DNA of 64,000 nucleotides from Symbiodinium natans. Its lineage: Eukaryota; Sar; Dinophyceae; Suessiales; Symbiodiniaceae. The DNA lies in contig CAJNDS010002734.1 of NCBI GenBank assembly GCA_905221605.1, forward strand, positions 901,779 to 965,778, in the 5' to 3' direction. The position numbers and the translations under genes were made by a program. Each line of letters begins with the position of its first letter. The first letter of the stretch is position 1. This document shows positions 54,077-63,846 of this stretch, one piece after another. The notes under the pieces are model-generated. The model saw only the letters and a program-made list of their open reading frames with translations, was not told the origin of the DNA and searched no databases.

Positions 54077-54326
54077 GTGCCAAACACCCTACCTACATTC
54101 GACACAAGCGCAGCAACCCATGAACCCGTGATGATGTCGCTGCAAAGTTTGAGGGCACGGGGTGGGACCCTCTTTGGCTCATGCTATGAAGTACAAGCAT
54201 TTGCTGATTCGTTTGTGGGTACGGCTACTCATTGTTGCCTTCCTGTGGCAGCATGCCTGTCGCTTAGATCTCTGCGGCTTTGCAGTTGTAGCTCCCGGCC
54301 TAAAGGCAGTTTCATGAGCATGACAA

Positions 54327-54617
54327 GTGAATCCACGCCTTCAGGGCCTGGGAAAAGCTCGACAGGTGAGGAGCTTCGAAGAAGGGGACATCATCCTCAG
54401 CAAGGGAGATTCTCCACAACAGGGCTCCAGAAGAAGTGTAAGCAGGCGCCAGGAGATGCTGCAGGTGCTCGTCATGGGAGACCACACTCTTCCGTTCTGG
54501 GATGGAAAGCATCAGAGGACCCTGGGCGGGACATCTCTTGTCGAGCCCACGAGTGTAGGAGCAATCGTCTGGAGGCAAAGCATGCAGCATCCACACGTTG
54601 GGAGTGCTTTGCGATAG
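54327..54617 (+). CDS. Possible cyclic-nucleotide-binding-like fragment
   Basis: Frame of 96 residues with VRSFEEGDIILSKGDSPQQ and later VLVMGDHTLPFWDGK, GTSLVEP. The F-x2-GD-x-I-x3-GD pattern recalls the beta-roll start of a cNMP-binding domain, but the phosphate-binding cassette is not seen. It may be an upstream exon of the RRM gene that follows. Weak. Confidence 0.25.
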   Translation: MNPRLQGLGKARQVRSFEEGDIILSKGDSPQQGSRRSVSRRQEMLQVLVMGDHTLPFWDGKHQRTLGGTSLVEPTSVGAIVWRQSMQHPHVGSALR

Positions 54618-54723
54618 TTCACAAATTGCCTCGTCTAGTAGTCTTCCTGATCTTTTTGAGCACGGAAGTTTGGCTCAAATAGCACATCTTGCAACTCTGC
54701 ATAGGAGTGTTTGCGCCGCAGTC

Positions 54724-55920
54724 ATGGCGTTCGTGACCTATTGGCCTCCCTTTCGCTGGCGGTCGATGGGCAGGGCGTGCGTTCAGTTCAAAACACGCGA
54801 AGCGGCCGTCGCAGCCGTCCAAACATTGGATGGCTCGATGCTTGATGGACGTGCAGTTCGACTGGAGGAATGGACAAACAAGCGCTGGCCTTCCTCAGCA
54901 GCTACCTGCGTGTTTGTTCGAAACCTTTCCTGGAGGACACGGGGCTGGAAACTCAAAGCACACATGCAGGCTGCCGGCGAGGTGACCTGGGCCCACGTGC
55001 TGACCCTGGATGGCATGGGCGAGGCGGCGCAAAAGTTTATTGATCGTTCGAAAGCACCTGACACAGCGTTAGCCAGTTCACACCCTCGTGCTGCAGCGAC
55101 GTCGCAACCTACATCATCTTGCGAGCTCTCCCGGAACGCATCAAACACAAGCCGTGGCCATGTCCCTGCGAAGTTTCTGAGCCTGCCTCTGGTCCTTCTG
55201 GATAACGTGATGGGCTTCTTGCGGGATTTCGCCATATGCGTCACGTTGTGCCGCAATGCAGCTGCCAGTGCTGCAGAATATGCGACGTGCAAGGTGCATG
55301 CTCAGAAGAAAGAGGCTTTCCAAAGGTGCTTTTGGATCCGCTCTGGAAATCCCCAAGCCCTGGGTCACCGTGACGATCAAGCAGCGCGGTGCCTACTTGC
55401 ATGTCTAGGCTTCGCGTGCACCTTTGCGCGGGTTCGCCCAAAAGCTCTTGTGGCGTTGGTGGAGGACTTGCTTCACAGCTTCAGGCACGATGAAGGAGCT
55501 GTCCGTGTGGGTGCCGCAAGCTTCTTGAAGGAGTTGGTGGCACGCAGGACGCCCTTGCAAAGATTGATTGCAAAGCACATGGTGGCCTTTCTGGCAGAAG
55601 CACAATGCATGCCCAGTGAACGAGCGCGAGCGTGCGCAATTCTAGCATGTTGCGGGCCTGACTTGGGTCGCTTTGGACGCCCGTGCGTGAGTGCTCTAAT
55701 CAAGGCAGTTTGTCGACAGGAGAAAGGTGCCTTCGAAGCGCTTGACAGCATGCGGAGCCAATACCCTCAATACCCTGTCGCCGAGGCTTTGCAGGCCAAA
55801 ACGCCTACCGGACAAAGTTCGATAGCCATTTGGATTGATTGGGGTCGTGTGCAGAGCGCCTTGGTAGCGCCAGGACGGGTCCAGCGCAGCGGCCCGAAAG
55901 GCAGCAAGCCAGGGCGATGA
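54724..55920 (+). CDS. RRM protein with F-box-like and HEAT-like regions
   Basis: The long open frame begins upstream at 54598; the ATG at 54724 follows a GCCGCAG acceptor-like site and is the likely exon start. Residues about 14-50 (GRACVQFKTREAAVAAVQTL... DGRAVRLEEW) are the second half of an RNA-recognition motif (RNP1 and beta4). TCVFVRNLSWRTRGWKLKAH then starts a second RRM with RNP2 (VFVRNL). A later stretch FLSLPLVLLDNVMGFLRDFA looks like an F-box, and the C-terminal half is a run of paired helices (LLACLGFACTFARVRPKAL; GAASFLKELVARRTPLQ) like HEAT/armadillo repeats. An RNA-binding substrate adaptor is one reading. The first half of RRM1 must come from an upstream exon or is lost. It is unbroken over 1.2 kb, unlike the intron-dense neighbours. 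Confidence 0.55.
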   Translation: MAFVTYWPPFRWRSMGRACVQFKTREAAVAAVQTLDGSMLDGRAVRLEEWTNKRWPSSAATCVFVRNLSWRTRGWKLKAHMQAAGEVTWAHVLTLDGMGEAAQKFIDRSKAPDTALASSHPRAAATSQPTSSCELSRNASNTSRGHVPAKFLSLPLVLLDNVMGFLRDFAICVTLCRNAAASAAEYATCKVHAQKKEAFQRCFWIRSGNPQALGHRDDQAARCLLACLGFACTFARVRPKALVALVEDLLHSFRHDEGAVRVGAASFLKELVARRTPLQRLIAKHMVAFLAEAQCMPSERARACAILACCGPDLGRFGRPCVSALIKAVCRQEKGAFEALDSMRSQYPQYPVAEALQAKTPTGQSSIAIWIDWGRVQSALVAPGRVQRSGPKGSKPGR

Positions 55921-56405
55921 GACAAAAAAACAACAGCAGGGCACGACTCCTGCTTGCTAATTTAGGGGCTGATGCCAGGGGTGGGCAACGCCAGAAGGGG
56001 CAAGTACACGTGCGCTGGAGCAGTTTGCAAGTAAAACTAGAAGGCAGAGCACACTAAACCAGCCTAGCCCCTAAACAGCTTAACTGCTACTGCAAAGACT
56101 ACTGCCCAATCTTCACCGCGCGGGCCGCGCGGGCAACTTTATTCCGTGCCACTTTTTCCCAAGAGACGCATGCGTCACAGCCAGGTGCACACCATGCACT
56201 CTCAGATGTACTATGATGTACTCTTATGTGCTCCCACAGCCAAGCAACTGTATGTCCCAGCGTTATTGCTGCAACCCAGGATTAGGGTCAAACGAAGTTG
56301 GCCGTTTGCTCCGCATGTTCTGCGCACTACGGCAGCCAGTCATGAGGCCGGGTGGTGGACCTTGCTGGATGTGGTGGGATATGAGCCTTTTTGTAGCTAT
56401 TGGTT
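55921..56405. other. Intergenic, no supported gene
   Basis: No coding frame with recognisable features. CACTTTTTCCC and CCGCGCGGGC-type GC dyads lie at about 56118-56136. Confidence 0.35.
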
Positions 56406-56516
56406 GGGATGTTCCCCCGTGTACTAACAGTCCTGAATAGGGACTACAGTACCCCCAGTTTAATGATCCCTATGAAGGATTCTTAGACATTCTTAGTATA
56501 TGGGGGGAACATCCCA
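56406..56516. mobile_element. 111-bp element, GGGATGTTCCCCC family
   Basis: Ends TTGGGATGTTCCCCC and GGGGGAACATCCCAA are inverted. ACTAACAGTCCTGAATAGGG near the left end matches the 41107-41196 copy. Confidence 0.88.
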
Positions 56517-56682
56517 AGCTATGGGCATCTGTGAAGGGTTTTCCAAGTGCACAGCTTCACGACGCAGCGCTGCGATGCGAAGGCCGGCGCAGACCACGCT
56601 TCGCCTCGCTGCCACCGTCTTGGGTGGAGCTGGGGAGAGTTGTGCTGAGATGGGGGAAATTGGCTGATGTTAACACTAAACT

Positions 56683-56830
56683 CCAAACCCTAAACCCTGA
56701 ACCCTAAACCCCAAACCCTAAACCCTAAACCCTAAACCCTAAACCCTAAACCCTAAACCCTAAACCCTAAACCCTAAACCCTAAACCCTAAACCCTAAAC
56801 CCTAAACCCTACCACCCCAAACCCTAAACC
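56683..56830. repeat. CCCTAAA array
   Basis: About twenty CCCTAAA units with CCCTGAA and CCCCAAA variants. A TTTAGGG array (56934-56975) lies 100 bp further on; the segment between (56832-56933) is non-repeat DNA. Confidence 0.95.
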
Positions 56831-56999
56831 CAAACGCTTGAAGTCCTTGAAGTGCCAAGGCTGCCCGCCTGGCTGCATCGAAGCTTCGAGCCTGCTGCCT
56901 GAAGACGGTCGAACTGAGAGGATGTAAACTTGGGTTTAGGGTTTAGGGTTTAGGGTTTAGGGTTTAGGTTTTAGGATTCAGGGTTTTAGGGTTTAGGGT

Positions 57000-57690
57000 T
57001 TCGGATATAGGGTTTAGGGCTTGATGCATGCCTTAGCTTACTCGGAGGTGCATAGGTGCTTTGAAACCTCAATTCTAACTGTACCTCTAACATGCTTTGA
57101 GGATTCAGAGAGAATGTTTGGATTTGTTTTTGGCTTCTCCAGGTAAATTGTGCTTTTTCAAGGCAAAGTGTTTTTCCAGACAAGTACTGCTTTTGCTAGG
57201 AAAAGTATTGACCAAATACTATACGAAACAGGCCATACCCTGAACCTCCAAGTAGGCCACCCTTATACAGCAGGGTTGAGGGCTTTCGGGCTTGGGGCAG
57301 TTTTGGGTTGAATGATTTAGTGTTTGTAAGGCTGAGAAGCACAGAGTGGCCTAACAGGGACATCATCGAGCCCTGCTGTGATCATAGCCGGTCTTACTTG
57401 ACACTAGTACGGTCATGGGGGGGGGGCCCTATACCCCAATGCGCTCTTCAGGCTGCGCCGTGGTGCGCATTCCGCCATGGCAGCACCATGGCGCAGGCAC
57501 CCGTTGCCTCAAAGCTGCTAGGGGACCTAGGGTTTCGGGTTTAGGGTTTAGGGGTTAGCATCTTGGTGTGCAAGGTTTTTGAGGGGGGTCAAGGGTTTGA
57601 GGGTTCGCAGTCACACTGAGCACGAAAGTCCCAATGTTCTTCGCCGTGGCAGCTCCGAGGCACGAATTGTGAAGCGGTCGCAGTTTGGAG
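57000..57690. other. No supported gene
   Basis: Short frames only. A TTTAGGG array fragment lies at 57532-57555. The TTGTGCTTTTTCAAGG/CTTTTGCTAGG steps at 57140-57200 are mildly repetitive. Confidence 0.35.
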
Positions 57691-57697
57691 ATGAGGG

Positions 57698-57800
57698 GCC
57701 CCCCCCCCCCCCCCCCCCTCCCCCTCGATTTAAGGTATCCTGCCGCGCCCTGTTTACCTTTTTTTTCGAGAGGGAGGGGGGGGGGGGAGGGGGGGTGGGG
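57698..57800. mobile_element. Small element with poly-C and poly-G ends
   Basis: Poly-C with CCTCCCCCTCGA (57700-57727) and TCGAGAGGGAGG with poly-G (57767-57800) are inverted around a 40-bp unique centre. Same design as 39128-39895 on a small scale. Confidence 0.55.
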
Positions 57801-58063
57801 TAGTGTTATGGGAGCGTTATGGGGAAGGGATTACCTTCTACTAGTATTCCCAAAGCAATGCTTCTCACGCTGGGTAGCAACTCAGCAGTGCGGCTTAGGT
57901 GGCTTAGGACTTCGGACTTGGGAGTGAGGTGCAAGACCACACGTTCGCTCAGCAGGAAAGTCTTTGCATGCCCTAGCCCTCTACCCGCACCTTCGCATTG
58001 TAGAGTAGAGTGCATCCGACACAAAGGAAAGTTCAGTCAAAGTGGGGCTGCTGTCTGAGTCCT

Positions 58064-58138
58064 CCCTAAACCCTAAACCCTAAACCCTAAACCGTAAACC
58101 GTAAACCCTAAACCCTAGACCCTAAACCCTAAACCTGT
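58064..58138. repeat. CCCTAAA array with CCGTAAA variants
   Basis: About ten units followed by TTGCAG, an acceptor-like site, at 58137-58142. Confidence 0.9.
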
Positions 58139-58210
58139 TGCAGCGGCAGGAGACTTCGAGCCCGCAAATGCCCGTGGCTTCGTCCCCTCAGCAGACTCAG
58201 GCTGTCGGCA

Positions 58211-58312
58211 CATGGGAGTTTCCGAAATTAGGGGAACCTTATTGCAGTTCCGTGTTATGAGGGAATCGGGGGTTTAAAAAAGGGGTCCCTTTTTTTCGTA
58301 AACCCCCACATG
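58211..58312. mobile_element. Miniature element, GGGTTTACGAAA family, both ends
   Basis: Left CATGGGAGTTTCCGAAAT and right TTTCGTAAACCCCCACATG are inverted repeats. The interior has AGGGGAACCTTATTGCAG and AAAAGGGGTCCC. Confidence 0.8.
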
Positions 58313-59200
58313 TTGAAGAGTTGCCCACGATGTCTGAAGCGAGTTTTCGTCATTGTCCCGACAGGCGACGCCTTCCACCACCGATGAGGACTACCTAAGC
58401 CTAAGCCCTGAACCCAAAACCGCAGAATCTAGACAAGCCCTACGACGTATCACGCCCGGAACTTCTCCTTTGCTTCTGGACGATCTTCTCGAAGGCATGC
58501 TATGGCAAGGCGTGTGCTGAAATGAAGTGCCTTGTTTGTGCAGGATGCCGGAACTACCATCTTCAGCCCAACAGAAGAACATCAGGCAGGCTCATGCGTA
58601 ATCAGAGTGCATGGGGGTGGGGGGGGGGGGTGAAGTAGAAGCAAGTTCGATCCGGCATAGATTCAGAAGGAGACCGGGCACAAACCACAGGGAAGAAGAA
58701 TCGTCACAAGGCAGAACGAGTGGCCGTGCAGCGCGCGCACGGCGCCCCGCCTTAAAGGGAAGCCGAAGAGCGGAGCTTTGCTGGTTAAGGGTTTAGGGTT
58801 TAGGGTTTAGGGTTTAGGGTTTAGGGTTTCATCGGCATCCGGTGGTTTGGTTGTTTTCGCCCGAGTCGCTCATACCCACCTGATTCAAGCTGAAGGAAGG
58901 ATGACCCACGCAAAGAGCATTCCCAACGCATCCCCGAAAGATGATGGCAGGCAACAAATGAAGGCATGTTGTTCCTTGAGCACCACATTGGGACACATTG
59001 ATGCTCGGGGAGAGGGGTGTTTGCGAAGCTTCCAGAAGAAGAAGGCGAAGAAGAAGACGAAGAAGAAGAAGAGGACAAAAGAGTGAGCAACCATATCCCA
59101 TTTCTGAGAACCCCCAGAAGGTGCAGTACCCGAATTTTGGAAGCCCCCATCCCATCTTCTTGCCTAACCCTAAACCCTCAACCCCAAATCCTTTTTGGGA
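58313..59200. other. No confident exon; arrays and GAA-rich tract
   Basis: TTTAGGG array 58787-58828; GAAGAAGAAG-rich tract 59030-59080 on +. Upstream (transit-peptide) exons of the acyl-CoA dehydrogenase probably lie here but were not recognised. A CCCTAAA array (59163-59190) precedes its first clear exon. Confidence 0.4.
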
Positions 59201-59201
59201 G

Positions 59202-62200
59202 GCTCTGCGCGAGATGGTCAGGTCCTTCGCCGAGGCGGAGGTGGAACCGCAGGCGCTGGGCCTTGTGAAGGTTTCATTGGGATCTAGGGTTTAGGGTTTA
59301 GGGTTTCGGGTTTAGGGTTCAGGGTTCAGGGTTAGGGGGGCTCTCTGACATTACGGTCTCTTGTTTTGGGGGTTCCCGTGCACTAAATTGCGGAGTCCTG
59401 CAAGAAGGGTAACCAAAGAGGGACGGTAATTCAGAGAAGGGCCCACATGCAGCTGGCGGTGGATTGATGTTGTGACATGTTCAGGCCATCGACTTCAATC
59501 GCGAAGAGAAGATGAATCTGCAGCTCAGATTCACCAGTAGAGTGCCGGGGCATGATTGAACGTGGCATCAGCCAGGACGCTTTCAATCCTAAATCCCTTT
59601 AAGCCTAAACAAACAGTAAACCCTTCATGGGCATACTCTGAAGAGTCTTATTAGTAGTAATTTTTATTCACAAAGAATAGTGCTTGCAGAAATTATAATC
59701 ATGCTAGCAATCCCAGCAGTCGGAGCACAAAAAAAGACTTCTACCACCCCCACTTCACCACCACCTCTACCACGAGCAACTACCCACCATCACTACTACC
59801 CACTGCCGCTACTACCCACCACCACCAGCACCAGCACCATGGCCACTGCCACACACCACACACCACCTCCACTACCACCATTACCACCACTGCCGCTACT
59901 CCTACCATCCCCGCCACCATAACCACCACTACCATTGTTAACCTTAAACCCTAAACCCGAAACCCTAAACCCGAAACCCCAAACCCTAAACCCTAAACCC
60001 TAAACCCCAAACCCCAAACCCTAAACCCTAAACCCTAAACCCTAAACCCTAAACCCTACCCTACGACCGAACCAGCAAAGACCCCAGGCCCCTGTTCCGA
60101 AAGCTGGGGGAGCTCGGCCTCCTTGGCGTCACGGTGCCCGAGGCGGCCCGAGGGTGCTGCCTTTGCCCTCTGAGGGGTTTAGGGTTTAGGGTTGAGGGTT
60201 CAGGGTTTAGGGTTCAGGGTTTCGGTTTTAGGGTTTGGGGTTTAGGGTTTAGGGTTTAGGGCTTAGGGCTTAGGGTTTAGGTTCTATCTTCCATAGTGGT
60301 TGGTTGAGGAAAAGATTTCTTAAAAGACGTGGGTGTTCCTCAAAAAGCTGCTGTATAGTGAGGACCCCTGCGTGATAGCTCATGATCTAAGGGGGGTATA
60401 TTGTGGCAAAGCTTAGATCACCTCCACCCCTTCCCCATGATCCCCTCCCCCCAGCACCCCGTCCACGCCCAGGAATACGGTGGAAGCGGCATGGACGCCA
60501 CGGCCGCCGTGATTGTCCACGAGGCGACGCGACTAGCAAGGCAGCAGGAGTTCCAGAGGCACTGCTCAGGTTTAGGGTTTAGGGTTCAGGGCTTCTGGCA
60601 AATCAGCTTCTGAAGACACACATGTGGGGATTCTCCCCCTTGCCCCTGGTAGGCAATGCCCCGCCCTCAGTTGTCCTCAGTTGAGCGGCTCCTATTCCAG
60701 GAGCTGGCTGCAGTGGATCCTGCCTTCTGCCTGGCTTACCTGGTGGGGCCTCTCTGTTTGTCTCTGTTTGTGGTCTCAGCATTGAAGCTCTCAACACATT
60801 CCCTAAGGTCGAAGCCGGCATGATAAGAATTGAGTAAGCGTACAGACAGGGAGCATGGGATTGCGGGAGTGTTAGACTTGAAAGTGGCTACGCGACACTT
60901 GAAATGCAGTTCTTAGCATGCCAGGCCCACAGCATGCTCTTCGTCAACAACCTTGCGCAGAACGGGAACGAGGCACCCGTCATCATCAGAATCCTTCCTC
61001 TATGGAATCCCAGTAGGTTACGAAGATGCACGGAGTCGAGCCTCTGGGGGCTCTTGCTCGGTGTATCCCATTCTTGGGGCACTGATGAGAGCATGTACCG
61101 AGACAGCTCCGACTGAGGCCCAGAAGAGGCAATGGTTGCCCTCTGCCGTGGACGGCTCGAAGGTTTGCGGCATGCCCGCTGCTTGGGAGGCTCTTCGGGT
61201 CTCATGAGCCTGCAGTGGCTGCTACTGTAAGGTTCTAAACCCTAAACCCTAAACCCTAAACCGTGGAATGTGCACGTAGGGTGCAGGAAGTTGTAGGCCC
61301 ATGCTTTCATGCTGCACGGCTGAGATGTGTAAGGTGCATGTCGGAGCCAGCTGCTCAGCCCTAAGACTCGCTTAGTCCAGCATGTGAAGCCGCGCCAACA
61401 GAGATGAGCTTGCCTGGCACGTCTGACCCTATATATATATATATAATATAGACTACATTGAAGATTATAATGAATTAAACATATAGGTAGTGTATATATA
61501 TATATATATATGTCAGATAGAGAATATAATTCTAAAATCTGAGTCTTTTGATGAGGTTGGCACCGATGTGCTGGGGATGAAGACGACCGCCGTGCGAGAG
61601 GGAGATGAGTGCCCTCCTCGGGTGAAAGTCTGCGCCATTTCCCTCGGCATCTCTTGACTGCTTTTTTTCTGTGCGAACTTAAACCCTAAACCCTAAACCC
61701 TAAACCCTAAACCCTAAACCCTAAACCCTAAACCCTAAACCCTAGATTTCAATTACCATAAACAAGGAAGCCACATCACGACCGCAGATCCGCATGATGG
61801 TAGGATATTCATGTGTCCTACTGAGTTTTTGTTCCACATAGCCTCTGTCTGCAGGTACGTCATCAATGGGGCCAAGATGTGGATTACAAACGGCACGCTG
61901 GATGGCAAGGATACCGGGGACGCGTATCTTGCCGGATCCTGAATCTGTGGAGATCCGCCCTGCACCCTAAACGGGCAAAAAACCCATGTAGGAGTGGAGC
62001 ATGGGCCGTTTGGGGTCTCTTTAGTCTCATCCTTAAGAACCCCAAAACCTGCTTTTGAACGGTAGGTTGCTACCAGAGCAACCTACAGAAAATTACGTGT
62101 TGGGTTCTTAGGGCATTCCTTATCGTTTAGCGTACCAAAAGGGGCCTAGAATTTGGATCGACAGAGCTGCCCAGGTCTATGCGCGCACGGGGAGTACCAG

Positions 62201-63846
62201 CAGGGACATCTCGCTCTTCCTCGTTGAGAAGGGCATGAAGGGCTTTTCCTTGGGCCAGAAGATTCAGGCCAGATTCCTGCATTGTTGGAAAGGGTTTTGG
62301 GTTTGGGGGTTTAAAGTTAGGGTTCAGGGACGATAGAAATTCATCTTGAAAAGGGTTTTGGGTTTTGGGTTTAAAGTTAGGGTTCAGGGCCGATAGAAAT
62401 TCTTAACACCGCTGATCGAGGCCGTTGCGCTTAGAGGGCTTGCCTCACGTCTACGTGGACCTCGCAGGTGCCCTAAACCCTAAACCCTAAACCCTAAACC
62501 CTAAACCCTAAACCCTAAACCCTAAACCCGGCAGGATAAGTGCGGCATGCGGGCGTCCATGACGGCCGAGTTGGTCTTCCAGGTGCCGAGTTCCGAAAAA
62601 CGACCTGCTTTGCCGAAATTGAGTTGCTGTGACATGAAAGGTCTTGCCTTCATATGCAGGCAAACCCCTAAACCCTAAACCCTAAACCCTAAACCCTAAA
62701 CCCTAAACCCTAAACCCTAAACCCTAAACCCTAAACCCTGAACCCTGAACCCTGAACCCTGAACCCTGAACCCTGAACCCTAAACCCTAAACCCTAAACC
62801 CTATCATCATTTTGGATTTTGGGCAGTGGGAGAGAGTGGCTGCAGCTGCACGTGGTCGGGAACATGAGGACTGCCGCGTTCCGGCATCCAACCTCGTCGG
62901 CGAGGAAGGCCGAGCTATCAGATCAGCTTCATCCCCCTAAACCCTAAACCCAAACCCTAAACCCTAAACCCTTCAGGCAAATTTGCAGCATTGTTTTGGA
63001 GCTTTCGCCTCTTGTGTCCGGTTGCCTTCGAGTCGTGCGACATGTGTGGGCTGTATTTGCAGCGCAGGCAAAGCCGCGCTGTGTATGATGAGAAACCTGG
63101 AGATCGAGAGAGAGCCGAACTCAGGGTTTGGGAGCAGCTTAGTAGTAGCATTAGTTACTGTTTGTTATTATTATGACTATTAGTATTCTTATCATTATTA
63201 TTATTGTGTATTGGTGCTTATTGTGTATGATCAGTTGTGGTTCCGGTGACTATGAGCAGAATTTGCAATCAATCCCTCAGAGTGAGCGCGCGGGGGCGTC
63301 TGAAAGCTTACAGCAGCCACTTCGTAACCCGCCAAATCTACCTTGCAGGGTGGTTGTCGCACGAGGCTTTGTGCTGTGGTAAGGGGGTTGATGTGCTTTG
63401 GGTCTACCGTGCCACCCTAAACCCTAGCCCTAAACCCTAAACCTGAAACCCTAAACCCTCAACCCTAAACCCTAAACCCTAAACCCACTCAGGTCGCGCT
63501 TGCATCGATGAGCCTCGGCATTGCCAGGAGGTGTATAGAAGAGATGAACAGGCGCCTGCTGGGTGGTCGTTGAAACGTGTTTAGGGTTTAGGGTTTAGGG
63601 TTTAGGGTGTGGGGTTTTAGGGCTGCTGGAGTCAGACCGCCGAGTCTTCCTGTCCGAGCTGAAGAGACAGTACGTCCTGATTCTACAGCAAACCCATGAC
63701 GGCGACTTGATGGGACCCTAACCCCTAAAAACCCTAAACCTCTGGACCCTAAACCCTAAACCCTAAACCCTAAACCCTAAACCCTAAACCCTAAACCCCT
63801 CAAGTTTGCACCCCACGAGCCAGGTACGCCAAAGATCGGAAGGCCA
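59202..63846 (+). CDS. Isovaleryl-CoA dehydrogenase, micro-exon gene, 3' cut
   Basis: FAD enzyme of mitochondrial leucine breakdown (isovaleryl-CoA to 3-methylcrotonyl-CoA). Exons: 59202-59270, 59485 to about 59527 (DFNREEKMNLQL), 60088 to about 60143 (LFRKLGELGLLGVTVPE), 60473-60525 (EYGGSGMDATAAVIVHEA), 60701-60742 (DPAFCLAYL), 60925-60975 (AHSMLFVNNLAQNGNEA), 61118 to about 61173, 61556 to about 61602 (GTDVLGMKTTAV), 61855-61931 (YVINGAKMWITNGTLDGKD), 62175-62267 (VYARTG; DISLFLVEKG), 62535-62582 (DKCGMRASMTAELVFQ), 62869-62910 (DCRVPASNLVGEEG), 63067-63112 (MMRNLEIER), 63493-63552 (VALASMSLGIARRCIEEMN), 63824-63846 (YAKDRKA). Every acceptor is AG|G. The order and wording match isovaleryl-CoA dehydrogenases better than other acyl-CoA dehydrogenases. 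The exon with the CMSEPGAG-type FAD/substrate motif before 61556 was not found. The catalytic Glu and C-terminus lie beyond the window. Confidence 0.9.
59740..59936. repeat. ACC-rich trinucleotide repeat
   Basis: CACCACTACC/ACCACCAGC-type runs in an acyl-CoA dehydrogenase intron, directly followed by a CCCTAAA array. Confidence 0.85.
59944..60058. repeat. CCCTAAA array before exon 3 of IVD
   Basis: About sixteen units with CCCGAAA and CCCCAAA variants, ending 30 nt before the exon at 60088. Confidence 0.95.
60178..60285. repeat. TTTAGGG array after exon 3 of IVD
   Basis: About fourteen units with TTCAGGG and CTTAGGG variants, starting 35 nt after the exon that ends near 60143. Confidence 0.95.
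61428..61512. repeat. Two TA microsatellite blocks
   Basis: (TA)n at 61430-61450 and 61494-61512 in an intron of the acyl-CoA dehydrogenase gene. Confidence 0.9.
61679..61745. repeat. CCCTAAA array in IVD intron
   Basis: Nine to ten pure units upstream of the exon at 61855. Confidence 0.95.
62285..62405. repeat. 60-bp direct tandem duplication
   Basis: GGAAAGGGTTTTGGGTTT ... GTTAGGGTTCAGGGACGAT ... AGAAATTC is repeated once with few changes, in the intron after the exon ending at 62267. Confidence 0.9.
62667..62803. repeat. CCCTAAA array with CCCTGAA block
   Basis: About nine to ten CCCTAAA, then about six CCCTGAA, then three to four CCCTAAA units, between the exons at 62535 and 62869. Confidence 0.95.
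63415..63486. repeat. CCCTAAA array abutting IVD acceptor
   Basis: Eight to nine units with variants; the last CCC is followed by ACTCAG and the exon at 63493. Confidence 0.95.
63581..63799. repeat. TTTAGGG then CCCTAAA in one intron
   Basis: TTTAGGG units at 63581-63612 (near the donor side) and CCCTAAA units at 63742-63799 (ending 24 nt before the exon at 63824) within the same intron, in inverted orientation. Confidence 0.9.

Noticed and set aside
59680..59922. Pro/Thr-rich 80-residue frame
   Set aside because: Product of an ACC trinucleotide repeat inside an intron.
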